This document shows positions 47,801 to 61,075 of a stretch of DNA of 64,000 nt, piece by piece. Source of the stretch: Inonotus obliquus (taxonomy: Eukaryota; Basidiomycota; Agaricomycetes; Hymenochaetales; Hymenochaetaceae); NCBI GenBank assembly GCA_032164295.1, contig JAJHTX010000008.1, positions 1,240,001-1,304,000 on the forward strand, written 5' to 3'. The notes below the pieces were generated by a model. It was not told where the DNA came from and did no database searches. It was given only the letters and a program-made list of their open reading frames with translations. The position numbers were made by a program, and so were the translations under genes. Each line of letters begins with the position of its first letter. The first letter of the stretch is position 1.

Positions 47801-49914
47801 ATGGCTTACAACCCTAACAGGTCCTCTGGACTCGACTTTCAAGACAGAGCTCCCGTTCTCGACGCTCATCCAGACCTCACCCTAAATGCCGGTAACCCAA
47901 ACTTGCAGAGGAATAAGACGGAGAGGCAGCGCATGCAGGGCCTCATGCGTATCCCGACAATGCGAGGAATGGGCACGACCCAACCGACGGATGCAAAGAA
48001 ATTGACCTTGAGGGACCGATGGGACCTTTGGATGATCAATGAAGGAGGACGCCGTCTGTTCTTCTACATCTTCATCTTCCTCCACATCTTCGTATTCGCG
48101 TTCGGGTGGGTTCACTATGCGAATAAGGACAATTTGGTAGGCTCCCGGGCGTTGTTTGGGATCACATTCGGTGAGTGGTTAGCCTCGTCAATACCGGATT
48201 AGCTTCTGATGAACTTGCTGTAGTCATCGCTCGTACTGCTGCACTCGTCCTGCACGTCGATGTCATCTTCATTCTCCTTCCCGTCTGCAGGAATTTCATT
48301 TCGTTCCTTCGCAAGACCGCCCTCAACGATATCATTCCGTTCGACAAGAACATCACGTTCCACAAGTCCGTAGGATGGTCCATTGCTTTCTTCTCTTTCG
48401 TGCATATCGCGGCCCATATGATCAACTATGCGAAACTTGCGATGCTCGACCCAGATGCGACGAATACTGGCCAACGCATTGCTGTCTTCCTCCTTGCAAA
48501 CATTGTCACCGGACCCGGTTGGACAGGCTGGATTATGACAATCGCCCTCGGTATAATGGTGTTCTTTGCCGTGGAGAAGCGACGTCGCGCCCACTTTGAG
48601 CGGTTCTGGTACTCCCATCACCTGTTCATCATTTTCTTCATCATGTGGCAGCTCCACGGTATGTTCTGTATGATCCAGCCCGACAGACCACCATTCTGCT
48701 CTTTCAACACTATTGGTGTTTTCTGGGTACGCATTCGCAGTCAATGGATCTATATAAGTTTATCTGATAGCATACTTGATATAGCGCTACTGGCTCGTTG
48801 GTGGCTTGATCTGGATCTACGAGCGTATTTTGCGTGAGGTTCGCTCGCGCCACCGTACCTACATTTCCAAGGTCATCCAGCACCCGTCAAAAGTTATGGA
48901 AGTGCAGATCAAGAAGGAAAGGTGCAAGACTCAGGCCGGTCAATATATCTTCCTTTGCTGCCCTGAAGTTTCCTACTTCCAGTGGCACCCGTTCACTCTT
49001 ACAAGTGCACCGGAGGAGGACTATATTTCCGTGCACATTCGTGTCGTCGGTGATTTCACATCTGCGTTCGCCAAGGCGTTGGGTTGCGACTTTGACTCGA
49101 AAAGTGTGCCGGAGAAGGGTGCGGAAGGAAGGGTTGTCCCACCGCCCGTCAACCGTGTGCTTCCTCGAGTAATGATCGACGGTCCATTTGGTTCTGCCTC
49201 CGAGGACTTCTTGAACTTTGAGACAGTTCTTCTCGTCGGCGCGGGTATCGGTGTGACGCCGTTCGCATCTATTCTCAAGAGCGTCTGGTACCGTATGAAC
49301 TCGTTTAACAACTCAAAGCCGACTCGTTTGTCGAAGGTGTACTTTACTTGGGTTATTCGTGATTTCGGTTCGGCGGAGTGGTTCCATTCGCTGCTCAAAG
49401 CCATCGAAGACCAAGATTCGATGAGAAGGATTGAGATTAGTATTTACCTTACTGCCAAGATCAAGGATGAAGACGCTACGAACATCATGGTACGTCGGAC
49501 GTTGCTATCCCCTTATTGTTCTGACATTGATTGTTGACTTGGATTGTCGTGTTATAGGTCCAAGATGTCGGAGCTGAAACAGATGCTATTAGTGGATTAC
49601 GCGCGCCCACACACTTCGGCAGGCCGAACTGGGATCGCGTGTTCCCGTCAATTAAGGAGAAACACCCGGATACTGACGTTGGAGTGGTACGTCCTACATC
49701 CCTTTATCGATGTAACCAAAGAATTACTCGTTGCTAATGATGTCTTCTGATCAGTTCTTCTGCGGTCCGACCGTCCTCTCGCGTACCCTGCATTCCATGT
49801 GTAACAAATACTCGAGTCCGAAGGGCACGAAGTTCTTCTTTGGCAAAGGTTGGTCTCTTCTCTGGCTTTCACGAGCCACACGGCTAACAATCGTTCATTA
49901 CAGAAAACTTCTAA
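47801..49914 (+). CDS. noxA: NADPH oxidase NoxA (Nox1 type)
   Basis: NoxA moves electrons from NADPH through FAD and two hemes to reduce oxygen to superoxide; in fungi it drives differentiation and fruiting. The start MAYNPNRSSGLDFQDRAPVL and a polar N-terminus without EF hands fit NoxA and exclude NoxC. Membrane spans: LFFYIFIFLHIFVFAFGWV; AALVLHVDVIFILLPVC; HKSVGWSIAFFSFVHIAAHM and RFWYSHHLFIIFFIMWQLHG, which hold the heme-ligand histidines. FAD binding: WHPFTLTSAPEEDYISVHIR. NADPH binding: LLVGAGIGVTPFASILKSVW. The last exons encode VQDVGAETDAISGLRAPTHF, RPNWDRVFPSIKEKHPDTDV, FFCGPTVLSRTLHSMCNKYS and FFGK joined to ENF, the family's aromatic C-terminus. Seven or so exons. No regulator (NoxR, Rac) lies nearby. 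Confidence 0.95.
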
Positions 49915-51284
49915 GCACTATCCGTCTCACACTCCTTCCTGCTCATTGCTAAAGGAAAGCTCTCGCTCCCTCGTTCGTTTGCTTCGGACTCATCTACCTC
50001 CCTACCTCCCTCGCCTCACCAGTCGTTTTTTTTTCTTGACGAAGTCCCAACAACAATTTATTCTTTTTAATACAAGGAGGCTGCTGCTGCTACTGCTGAT
50101 GGTTGCTGATTGAATGCTTTGCAGTTTTTATTATTGATTGCTGTTTGCGGTTTGTGGTTGATGCTATCGACTTGGTGTGCTTGTCTCCTGTCTCGTGTGT
50201 AACGTTATTCTCCTTTTTTGTTTGAGGGTGAAGGTATTCATATATGTTATTCAATTGTCGAGGTCGAAGTGAGTGAGTTGAAGGAGAAGAGCAAGAAGCG
50301 GAGGTGAAAGTGGAGGCGAAGGATGAAGGAACTAAGGAGAAAGAAGTTGATACGATTTGTTCAAGCTATAGCCTGCTTTCCTCGTTTCTCTCAGTGACCA
50401 TGTTCGTATTCATGTTCTGTTGGTTGGCCATTCGATCCTTCGTTTTAGTCGCCGACCATCCTTGTCTTTTCCTATTCTTGTCTCTTTCTGGGCGCCATTG
50501 ATTCGTTGAACTTGTGGATCTTATCCTTTTGTCTCCTGCCATGGATATTCTGTCTGTCTGTCCCTGTCTGTCCCTCTTGAAATAGCCCCTTTCGAAATAG
50601 GAATGAGAGTTGGGAGATTCAAGTTATTGGTGTTTTGAGTTCTAGTTTTGATGGTTTAATAGCTAATTGCTAATAAGCTATAGTTTCATTTTCAACTTTC
50701 TCGAGACATCAAGACATGCATATGTATGGGCGGAGCGGGTACTACTAGTGCCTCGAGGTCGTGTCGGATTGTCGTTTTGTCCACTGGCATGTGTATCCTT
50801 TAATTATTCAGTCAGTCAGCCTGAGTCCATGCTCACCTCTCTCTTGATCAAAAGCATAAACGTTCGGTGAACAAAGCAAAGTCAAGATCAGTCAGAGTAC
50901 TAGTGACTACATTCCAGCATCACCTGTCGAAGAGTTGCACTGCATATATTTCTTGCATCTCATATGTGTTCGAATTCTCTTCATCAATGAAAATAGAGCT
51001 TCGTAGTCTGTCCGTTTCTTGCTAGATCACAGCAATTTGGTAATTATATAATATGTGGCGGACTCTAAAGGTTTGGGCTCCGATTGAATCCGCACATCGC
51101 AGATCTCAGGCAAGCTCGCCCGCCAATAAATGCCTACCGGTGGTAGGGCTACCTGCGGTCGGCTAGCGTCGGCAAGGCTTTTCCAGTCTTTGGGTCAGTT
51201 GGTTGCTAATCTGCGGTAACTGGGCCAGCTGGCTCTACGATCATTTGAGTCCGTGCTCATCTCCTTTCCATACGTACGGATAGC
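49915..51284. other. Intergenic, noxA to F-box gene
   Basis: About 1.4 kb of T-rich sequence. Tandem TGTCTGTCCC-type repeats lie near 50550-50575. No gene, RNA or mobile element was recognised. Confidence 0.5.
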
Positions 51285-52553
51285 TTGTTCTTTGCTTTTG
51301 ATGAACTAAACACTTATACTCCAGACAAATCGCTCTCACCAAATGGACGAGGTAGCGAGTGCCAGATGGACCTACCGTACGACACGATCGTCGAGATTCT
51401 AAATTGCTTGGACAATTATCGGTCTTACGGCGATGCAACTCTGCTATATACGAAAACCACTCTTCAACCAACGTTGTTCGCTGCTTGCCTCCTGAGCCGG
51501 AGATGGAATGAAGCTGGTACACCAATTTTGTACGAAAATGTGCTCCTCCCCACCTCCCGGTCTCTGAGGGTGTTTCTGGCAACTCTACAGAACAGGGAGG
51601 ACTTCCGCTCCTATGTCCGTTCCGTTTTCTTCACACGAGCGTTCTCAGACGAAGGCGAAGACTGGATTAACTTCGGAAAGGACGAGGACCTCGATCTCGT
51701 ATATTCGCTTTGCCCCAATATACACTTTCGGAGAATTAGCTCGGACGAATCCGTGAAAAATACATCCATGCATGGGATTCATTCTGGATGGGAAGGTCTG
51801 AACTTTCGTACGCTTACTCGACTCGATTTCCACACGCCTGGAAACGTCCCGGAAACGTTCTCGCCCGCCCTCTCACTGCCTGGACTCGAAGATCTCATTA
51901 TCAGAGGTTGGAAGATGTACTCGGGAAGGAGACAGGAGCCGCGATGGCCGGTTATGCCACGATTGTGGAGGCTTTGTCTATACAAATGCGAATTTCAACC
52001 TGTGCTTTCGTGTCTTCCTGAATTCCCTCCTGGGCACAAAGGACTGCGCGTTCTGGAAATCATTGGTGGCGATTATGTTGGGTACGGGTTGATGAGTGCG
52101 ATAAGACGCAGATGCCGGTCTCTTGAACTGTTCACTTTCATCACATTTTCTACGTGCGAATTCTACAACGGTCCTCCTTCAGTCACCACCCTCCGTATTT
52201 CATCTAGTCACATGAATCTCCTCACGGTCAGATCACACCTTCCCCCGAACCTTGTTCACCTCATCGGCGTCCGATCACGGTCCAGTCAATTTAGAGAGCG
52301 TGCATGCGGGCTCGTTGAAGCACTTACCGAAATGTACGGAAGTGGAGCATATCCACATCTGAAAACTATCCAGATTAGCGACACGTTGACCACTCAGAAT
52401 CACACCTCTTACGAAAGAACTTCTAAATTACTCGAGGAAGCTGGGTTAAAATTCGTACTAACGGATCCGAGTACGTTATTTTTCTGCTCCCGCAACTTGT
52501 CTAATATTTTGCGCAGCACTGGGTACCGGGGGTTATCTATCGGATTATCTTGA
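51285..52553 (+). CDS. F-box-like protein, intronless
   Basis: A single exon of 422 codons. An F-box-like start MDLPYDTIVEILNCLDNYRS continues to FAACLLSRRWNEAGTPILYE, the usual agaricomycete F-box pattern. The rest looks like irregular leucine-rich strands: LCPNIHFRRISSDES, LPGLEDLIIRGWKMY, MPRLWRLCLYKCEFQP, GLRVLEIIGGDYVGYGLMSA and HLKTIQISDTLTT. Likely a substrate receptor for an SCF ubiquitin ligase. Starting at Met 51366, just before the F-box, would remove 27 polar residues and fits the family better; the longer frame is given as the outer limit. A 21-base near-perfect palindrome overlaps the stop codon. Confidence 0.7.
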   Translation: MFFAFDELNTYTPDKSLSPNGRGSECQMDLPYDTIVEILNCLDNYRSYGDATLLYTKTTLQPTLFAACLLSRRWNEAGTPILYENVLLPTSRSLRVFLATLQNREDFRSYVRSVFFTRAFSDEGEDWINFGKDEDLDLVYSLCPNIHFRRISSDESVKNTSMHGIHSGWEGLNFRTLTRLDFHTPGNVPETFSPALSLPGLEDLIIRGWKMYSGRRQEPRWPVMPRLWRLCLYKCEFQPVLSCLPEFPPGHKGLRVLEIIGGDYVGYGLMSAIRRRCRSLELFTFITFSTCEFYNGPPSVTTLRISSSHMNLLTVRSHLPPNLVHLIGVRSRSSQFRERACGLVEALTEMYGSGAYPHLKTIQISDTLTTQNHTSYERTSKLLEEAGLKFVLTDPSTLFFCSRNLSNILRSTGYRGLSIGLS

Positions 52554-52565
52554 CAGTCAAGATAA
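52545..52565. repeat. Palindrome overlapping the F-box stop codon
   Basis: TTATCTTGAC (52545-52554) and GTCAAGATAA (52556-52565) are exact reverse complements around a single A. The TGA stop of the preceding gene lies within the left arm. Confidence 0.85.
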
Positions 52566-53047
52566 CCAATGACCAGCGAGCTTCAGCTTCGACGAACGAC
52601 GTTCTCTCGCCTGTCATTCGCTTGAACCACGACCCAAAATCTCACGACAAACAAACTTTTCGTATTTAGCCTCATGATGAGATTGCGAGAAAAACACAAA
52701 GGGCCCTCTGTTGTGATCTACTGTAATTGTTTTGGCGTTGACGATGGACCCCCATACTCTCCCATACATGTCAGTTATTATGAAACAACGGCATTTACGG
52801 TAGGAATAGAGTAATCGAAGCCCAAAGCGCCCTTTTCTCGCGTACAAATCGGATTCCAGAGGAGGGATTATCGGAGGTTTTAGACGGGATGTCGGTTATT
52901 TTGGAAACGATCGTGAGAAGAAAGATCTATATCGGGAGCTTGGCCATAAAAGCAGCAGACAGAAATTTTGGTTCCTCTTCCTCTTCACTCGCGACAACGG
53001 GTGAAGAGGAACGCACACTCAAGACGCAGCATAGTAAACTCAGCGAA
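52554..53047. other. Promoter region of URA2
   Basis: About 490 bases. The frame of URA2 is open upstream to 52889, but the chosen start has the usual context. A CCATAAAAG lies near 52943, about 100 bases upstream, as a weak TATA candidate. Nothing else seen. Confidence 0.45.
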
Positions 53048-56000
53048 ATGTCTGGTCAAAAACTCGAGAATGGTCGCCCGACACTATCGCGCACGCCGAC
53101 GTACGCGAATGGGTTCCCTACAGCGCCTGCAAGCTCTGCACTGCCGAACGGACGCGTCGCTCCGTCAGAGAACGGGGATGCAGTCCTAGAGCTGAACGAT
53201 GGAAGCGCATACCAAGGAATTAGCTTTGGTGCGCCAGGCAAAAGCGTTGCCGGAGAGTGTGTCTTCCAGACTGGTGAGTCCTATTTGAAGATTTCGTTGC
53301 TGCCTCGCCCTGACAATAATCACTAGGCATGGTGGGTTATACGGAATCGTTGACCGACCCATCATACGAGGGGCAAATTCTCATCTTGACTTACCCTTTG
53401 GTCGGAAATTATGGTGTTCCGGAACGCGTCGCTACCTCCGTGGATGATTTACCTGCGGATTTTGAGTCCTCCCGCATACATGTTACTGCGTTGGTCGTCG
53501 GATATTATTCAGAGGAATTCAGCCATTTCCTCGCGAAGTCGTCTCTTGGGAAATGGCTGAAGGAGAATGACGTTCCTGCCATCTATGGAGTTGATACCCG
53601 CGCCCTTACGAAGAAGATCCGCGAAAAGGGATCTATGCTTGGGAAGGTTCTCGTCAAGCGGACTAGGTCTGCTGGACAGGAGAGATTCCGCGCACTGCTC
53701 CCGGATTTTCAGCCTCTTTCCCGTGCTCAATCTCAGGACACAAACGCATGGCGTGAAGATTTCATCGACGTCGACTTTAAAGACCCGAACCAGGCGAACC
53801 TAGTCGTAATGGTGTCCATTCCTGAACCGAAGGTCTACAAACCGGTGGTCGAGCCACGCTTGCATCCCTCTGGTAGACCACTGCGTGTAATTGCGGTTGA
53901 CGTTGGTATGAAATACAACCAGATTCGTTGTTTTACCCATCGCGGTATCGAGCTCAAGGTCGTACCGTGGAACTACGATTACCTGGCTTCTACTGAGGAA
54001 CCTTTCGATGGGCTCTTCGTTTCGAATGGCCCTGGCGATCCTACTATGGTCACGGAGACGATAGAGAGACTGCGAAAAGCCATGGATGATGCGTCGCGAC
54101 CTATTTTCGGCATCTGTCTTGGACACCAGCTTCTTGCGCTCGCTGCGGGAGCAACTACTTCGAAAATGAAGTACGGTAATCGAGGGCATAACATTCCCTG
54201 TACGGATTCCCTGAGCGGACGCTGCTACATCACTAGCCAAAATCACGGATACCAAGTTAACACAACCTCTCTGCCCTCCAACTGGGAAGAGCTATTCAAA
54301 AATGCGAACGATGGCAGCAATGAGGGTATCTATTGCACCGACAAACCGTATTTCTCCGTACAGTTCCACCCGGAGTCTACTCCTGGTCCCCGTGACACTG
54401 AATTCCTCTTCGATGTGTTCATCCAGAACATTGCGGATTGCACGGTGACCGGAACACTTGTGCCTATCAAGATACCAGGTGGTACAAAAGAAGAGAACCA
54501 GAAGCGGACGCCTCGCTCAGATGTTCAAAAAGTTCTCATCCTTGGTTCCGGTGGCCTTTCTATAGGCCAAGCTGGCGAGTTCGATTACTCTGGGTCTCAG
54601 GCCATCAAGGCTCTGAAGGAAGAGGGTATATACACGGTTCTCGTTAATCCAAACATCGCGACTATCGCTACTTCGACCGGGCTTGCCGATAAGGTCTACT
54701 TTCTACCGGTGACTCCAGATTTCGTGCGGAAGATTATCAAGTACGAACGTCCGGATGGCATCTATGTTACCTTCGGAGGTCAGACCGCGCTAAATGTTGG
54801 CGTCGCCCTCAAGGACGAGTTCGAAACTCTCGGAGTCGAAGTGCTCGGAACGAAAATCGATACGATAATCATGACCGAAGATCGTCAGCTTTTCGCGGAT
54901 GCAATGGCACAGATTGGCGAGCGTTGTGCGCAAAGCGCAACTGCCACTACGGTCGAGGAGGCGATCACTGCGGCACAGACCATTGGTTATCCGGTAATCG
55001 TTCGAGCTGCTTACGCTCTCGGAGGATTAGGTTCTGGTTTTGCGCAAGATGAGACCCAATTAAAGGAACTGTGTGGCAAGGCCTTTGCGACGAGTCCCCA
55101 GGTCTTGGTAGAGAAAAGCATGAAAGGATGGAAGGAAATCGAGTACGAAGTCGTCCGTGACTGTAGAGACAATTGCATTACCGTTTGCAATATGGAGGTA
55201 TGTCATCCGTGATATACTGGACTACTTGACGTTCTTTGACACTCATTTGCAGAACTTCGATCCTCTTGGCATCCATACCGGAGACTCAATCGTTGTCGCT
55301 CCCTCTCAGACACTATCGGATGCAGATTACAACATGTTGCGTACTACCGCAATTAATGTCATCCGCCATCTAGGTGTCGTTGGCGAATGTAACATTCAAT
55401 ATGCGCTTAATCCATCCTCAAAGGAGTACTGTATTATCGAGGTATGTGTTGAGGTCGCGTTCTTCTTTGCCTGTGTTTACCGTCTTGTTATTGCAGGTCA
55501 ACGCACGTTTATCACGATCATCCGCTCTTGCGTCGAAAGCTACTGGCTATCCTCTTGCGTTCATAGCTGCAAAGCTCGGACTTGGTATCCCGCTTAACGA
55601 GATCAAGAACTCTGTCACTAAAGTTACATCTGCGTGCTTCGAACCGAGCTTGGATTATGTTGTTGTGAAAATTCCGCGCTGGGATCTCAAAAAGTTTAGT
55701 CGAGTCAGTAAACTTCTCAGCAGTAGTATGAAGAGTGTAGGCGAGGTGATGGCAATTGGCCGCACGTTTGAGGAGACTATCCAGAAGGCTATTCGGGCTA
55801 TTGATGACCAATTCCCCGGATTTTCCAAGGTAAGCATGCTGTAGGTCTTCTGGCAAGCGTAAAACCTAACACGTGAAATCGTCCAGAACGATGTAGTTGA
55901 AGACATTGATAATGAACTTCGTAACCCGACTGACAAGCGTATCTTTGCCATTCATACGGCATTCTCGAGAGGATACAGCGTCGAGAAAATCTGGCAGATA

Positions 56001-59000
56001 ACGAACATCGATAAATGGTTTCTGACCCGACTACAGAACCTATTCAAAATGGAGCAGTACCTCTCGTAAGTTTCTAGTTCCGCTTACTGAAACCGTCAGG
56101 GTCCTGATATCTATGAACAGCGAGTACAGTCTCTCGTCCGTATCAAAGCGACTCTTGACACAAGCTAAGCAGTTGGGATTCTCAGACCGGCAGCTCGCTA
56201 TCTGTTTCAAGTCCACAGAGCTTGCTGTTCGTCGACTTCGCCAGGAATTCGGTATCTCGCCCTTCGTAAAGCAAATCGACACCGTAGCCGCTGAATTCCC
56301 CGCGTTTACGAATTACTTGTACACCACTTACAACGCTGCGGAGCACGATGTTAATTATGACGACCACGGTGTTATCGTTCTGGGCTCGGGAGTCTATCGC
56401 ATTGGGTCGTCAGTTGAGTTCGATTGGTGCGCTGTCCGCGCTATTCGAACGCTGCGCGAGCAAGGTATCAAGACGATCATGGTAAACTACAATCCCGAGA
56501 CGGTTAGTACGGATTACGACGAAGCAGACCGTCTTTATTTCGAGATCATCAGTTTGGAGACCATTCTCGACATCTATGACACTGAACAATCGCGGGGACT
56601 CTTCGTATCCATGGGTGGCCAAACTCCGAACAACATTGCTTTGGCACTTCATCGCGAGAATGTTAATATCCTTGGTACATCTCCCGAGATGATTGATACT
56701 GCAGAGAACAGATACAAGTTCTCACGCTTGCTTGACAAGATAGGAGTCGATCAGCCTCAATGGAAGGAGTTGACGAGCTTCGATGCGGCTAAGAATTTCT
56801 GCGATAAAGTCAGCTACCCGGTATTGGTCCGACCTTCCTACGTGCTTTCCGGTGCAGCTATGAACGTGGTCTATTCGGTAGACGATCTTGCAAACTACCT
56901 GACACAAGCTACCGCCGTCTCGCGAGATCACCCGGTTGTCATTACCAAGTACATAGAACAGGCGAAGGAAATCGAAATGGATGCAGTTGCGAGGAATGGC
57001 AAATTGGTTATGCATTACATCTCCGAGCATGTTGAAAATGCAGGTGTCCACTCAGGGGACGCGACCCTCATTCTTCCTCCTCAGGACCTTGATCCTGAGA
57101 CCGTACGACGCATTGAAGAGGCCACGGCGAAGATCGCTAATGCACTCAACGTCACCGGTCCTTTCAATATCCAGTTTATTGCGAAGAACAACGAAATCAA
57201 GGTCATTGAGTGTAACCTGCGTGCTGCACGTTCATTCCCGTTTGTCTCAAAGGTTACAGGCGTAGACGCTATCGAGATGGCGACGAAGGTTATGATGGGA
57301 ATCACGGTCGAACCTTACCCGGAACTTAACCTACCTCCAGACTATGTCGGTGTGAAGGTTCCTCAATTCAGCTTTAGTCGTTTATCTGGAGCGGATCCTG
57401 TTCTGGGAGTCGAAATGGCCTCCACTGGCGAAGTCGCTTGCTTCGGTAGGGACAAATACGAGGCCTACCTGAAGGCACTCATCTCTTCGGGTATCACTTT
57501 ACCGAAGAAGAATATCCTCTTCTCCATTGGTGGTTTCAAGGAGAAAATGGAAATCTTACCATCGGTTCAGCGACTAGCGGCCGCTGGATACAACATATTC
57601 GCGACATCTGGAACAGCTGATTTCCTAGCCGAGCATCATGTACCCTGCAAGGTTGGTAATCACTTCTAACTACTGGCGGCTGTGTTTAACATGGCTGTTG
57701 TAGTACCTCGATCTGCTCGAGGATGAAGGGAAAGAGAAGTCCGAATACTCATTGACGGAGCATCTGGCGAAGAATCTTATCGACATGTACATCAACCTGC
57801 CCTCAAAGAATAACTACCGTCGCCCTGCGAGTTACACGAGCAAGGGCTATAGGACGCGTCGTATGGCTGTCGATTATGCCGTCCCTCTTCTCAACAATAT
57901 CAAGTGTGCAAAGTTATTGGCTGAGGCTCTCATCCGTAAATATCCTCTAGAAGTTTCAAGCGTCGATTACAAGACAACCCATACGGTCCACACATTCCCA
58001 GGCTTGGTTAACATCTCATCGTTCGTCCCCGAACTCATCTCGCCCTCTGGCAAAGACCTAGAAGATGTGACAAAGGCCTCGCTAAGTGGAGGGTTTACAA
58101 CTGCCTTGCTCCTACCCTTCGGTGTCTCTTCCAATGTCACTGATGCGAATGCGATTGATGCTGCGAAAGCGAGTGCCTCAGGCGCAGCGTATTGCAACTA
58201 CGCATTCAGTGTGGCTGCCTCCATCAGCAATGCCCAGTCCCTTGATGATGAAACCCAGGCGGAATTGAAAACGTTATTCATTCCGTTCCGGGACTCATTC
58301 GCGGAACAATCTCTGTCTCAGCAGGTCGCCGCGGTCGCCTCGCATTTTGCATCTTGGTCGACAGACAAACCCATTGTCACTGACGCAAAGGGATCAGACC
58401 TCGCCTCCGTTCTCCTCCTCGCGAGCCTGAATAACCGCCCAGTGCACATCACGGACGTCCGCAGTAAGGAGGACCTCCTGCTCATTTCTTTGAGTAAAGC
58501 GAAGCAGTTGAAGGTCACTTGTGATGTTTCTGTGTATTCCCTATTCTATGCCTCGGAGAACTTTGGTGGCGCGAAATGTCTCCCGTCTAGAGAGCATCAA
58601 GAGAAGCTCTGGGAGCATCTGGATGTCATTGACGCCTTCTCAGTTGGAACGCTGCCATTTGAGCTAGCCTTGGAACTCAAAAAACCTACCTCATCCTCTA
58701 TTGGTATTGAGGACACACTCCCGTTGCTATTGACGGCTGTATCGGACGGCAAGCTTACCTTGTCCGCGATACAAGAGCGCCTGCACGATAACCCGACCAG
58801 AATATTCGGTCTACCGGATCAATCTCACACCCAGGTGGAGGCAGTGGTAAACCGGCGAGCCATTATCGCAGGAAGGAAATCCTCATCCTGGTCTCCTGTT
58901 GATAAATCCAGGATAAGCGGTTCCGTAAATCGGGTTATTGTCCACGGCCAGACAGTTTTCCTTGATGGGAACCTGCTCTCTCCTCCGTTAGGCCGTGACA

Positions 59001-60325
59001 TTTCAAGTGCAACTGTCAACCGTCCTCCCACCCTTGATAGGCGAGGATCTTTCAGTAGTACTCGACCGGCTCCTCCAACGGAACTTCTTTCGAGCCCATC
59101 TATCTCTCTGTTGAAACCGGCAGATGTGGTTCTTCCGCCACATCAGGGAGCTGTTCCTTTGACCTCCGCAGTTGCAAGCCCGAACGCCCTCGCAATAGCG
59201 TCTGCACCTAGAGTGTTCTCTCCACTCACACCTCACCCAGCATTCCACCGCAAGCACATCTTATCTGTCAAGCAGTTCACTCATTCTGATATTCACGATC
59301 TGTTCAGTCTGGCACACGAGATGAGACTGCAGGTCGAGCGGAATGGCACTCTGGATATCCTCAAAGGGAAAGTGCTTTGTACGTTGTTCTACGAACCATC
59401 GACGCGCACGAGTGCATCGTTTGATGCTGCTATGAAGAGGTGTGGAGGCGAGGTCGTTCAGATTAACGCTGATCAGGCGTCTGTTCAGAAGGGTGAGACC
59501 CTTGAGGACACCGTGCGCACGCTCAGCTGTTACGCCGATGCCATTGTCATGAGGCACCCGCAAATGGGTAGTGCACAAAAGGGGGCGAAGTTCTCGCCAA
59601 TTCCCATTATCAATGCTGGAGACGGTATTGGTGAACATCCAACCCAAGTAAGATATATTTTTTTCACCTCCAACTTCAATTAATCTGACTACGTCTTTGC
59701 AGGCGTTGCTTGATATTTACACTATCCGTTCGGAACTCGGAACTGTGAATGGACGCACCATTACGATGCTAGGTGATTTGAAGAATGGGCGGACCGTACA
59801 CAGCCTTGTCACCCTTCTCTGTCTTTACTCAGTCCGTCTGAACTTCGTCGCACCGCCTTCGCTCGCGATGCCACAAAGTGTGATCAACGCTGCTCGTAGG
59901 GCAGGGGTTTTTGTTCGCGTATGCGACTCGCTGGAGGAAGTTCTAGCGGAGACCGATGTGCTGTATGTTACACGCGTACAGAAAGAACGTTTCGAGAATG
60001 AGAAGGATTGGATCCGTGTGAAGGATGCGTATAGGATCGATCACTCTGTATTGTCGAGGGCGAAGGAGGAGATGATTGTTATGCATCCTTTGCCACGTGT
60101 GAATGGTATGTCCCTTATTGCGTCTCAAACGAATGGCTTCTCACCGGGTTTGCGTCGTAGAAATCGACCCAGAGGTCGACTTTGACTCTCGCAGAGCAGT
60201 GTACTTCAGACAGATGCGTTATGGTTTATTTGTGAATATTCTCGTGTGATATTTATGCAATACTTCGCTGACTCGAGACTTTCAATTAGGTTCGCATGGC
60301 GTTGCTGGCAAGCGTCATGGCATAG
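53048..60325 (+). CDS. URA2: URA2: carbamoyl-phosphate synthase / aspartate transcarbamylase fusion
   Basis: This cytosolic fusion makes carbamoyl phosphate and transfers it to aspartate, the first two steps of pyrimidine synthesis; UTP feedback acts on it in fungi. The start [20 protein letters not shown] precedes the small CPSase part ([20 protein letters not shown]). The glutaminase follows with Cys in [17 protein letters not shown] and His-Glu in [17 protein letters not shown]. The large subunit has two ATP-grasp halves ([40 protein letters not shown]) and an MGS-like regulatory domain ([20 protein letters not shown]). A dihydroorotase-like region follows ([20 protein letters not shown]) without the metal-binding His pair, so inactive as in other URA2. 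The ATCase has [20 protein letters not shown] and HPLPRVN joined to [10 protein letters not shown]. The last intron restores RYGLF to [11 protein letters not shown], stop 60325. About ten exons, roughly 2,240 residues. Confidence 0.96.
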
Positions 60326-61075
60326 AAAAACATCTCACGGACATACAACTAACAAATCGGGAATTTGCATATATAGAAAGACATTCTCATGAAGAACAAA
60401 GCAGAAAAGTAGTCGTACATACTGTCCTTCTAATGTGATCATAAACGATTGTGTCACACCAGCGCCTGAAAAAGTTCCGCTTCCGCATTCCGCCGACATT
60501 TCACGTTGTTCTGACTCTTTGAGTCGCGTCGTTCGCTTGCCCTCCATCATCACCACCCTCCATCATCACCACCTTTGACCTTTGATACTGTCCATCAATC
60601 GCCCCTGCGTGTTTTGAATTTCGGGTCCCGCGTTTGAGGCCTATCACAAATTTGTCTCAAGGCGATGCGATATTTGTGCTTATAAGCCTTATACCAAGTC
60701 GCTTGGGCTAAGCTATCTCAGCGTAACCCACGCCGATTTACATTGATTGTTCAGAATCCTTGGTTGGGAGCATTGGACACTTTTGGGTGGCCTCTATAGG
60801 ATGTCCCGATTATCAGGACATTCTCCATGTTGCATGCCGTTTATGTAGTACCAATCGGGAATCATAGTTTTTCCTGCTATTTATGGGCATTTCTTGCAAA
60901 ATCACAAGTTACGATAGAGTGGCAGGGGCCATCATAAGCATTCGCGCGAGATTGTAGAGAAGATTACTTGTGATTATATTCACCCATAAGCCCTTATAAG
61001 CAGATATACGCAAATAAAATACGACGTAATTTGATATAATTTCACACAGGCTCGTGACCTGGCGCAATCCTAACG
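60326..61075. other. Intergenic, URA2 to F-box gene
   Basis: About 750 bases, AT-rich towards 61000. It contains a direct repeat of CCTCCATCATCACCAC (two units, about 60541-60574) and a loose inverted repeat at about 60881-60992. No gene. Confidence 0.5.
60881..60992. repeat. Imperfect inverted repeat, MITE-like
   Basis: AATCACAAGT near 60900 faces ACTTGTGATT near 60967. Outside these, TTTATGGGC on the left pairs in part with CACCCATAAG on the right. The whole is about 110 bases, AT-rich, non-coding. It may be a small transposon relic, but no target-site duplication could be established. Confidence 0.35.

Noticed and set aside
48199..48744. 181-codon minus-strand frame
   Set aside because: It is the antisense of the noxA membrane-span exon, which is clearly the coding strand. 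Charged low-information composition.
53800..54255. 151-codon and similar minus-strand frames across URA2
   Set aside because: They are antisense shadows of a highly conserved coding exon and have no homology.
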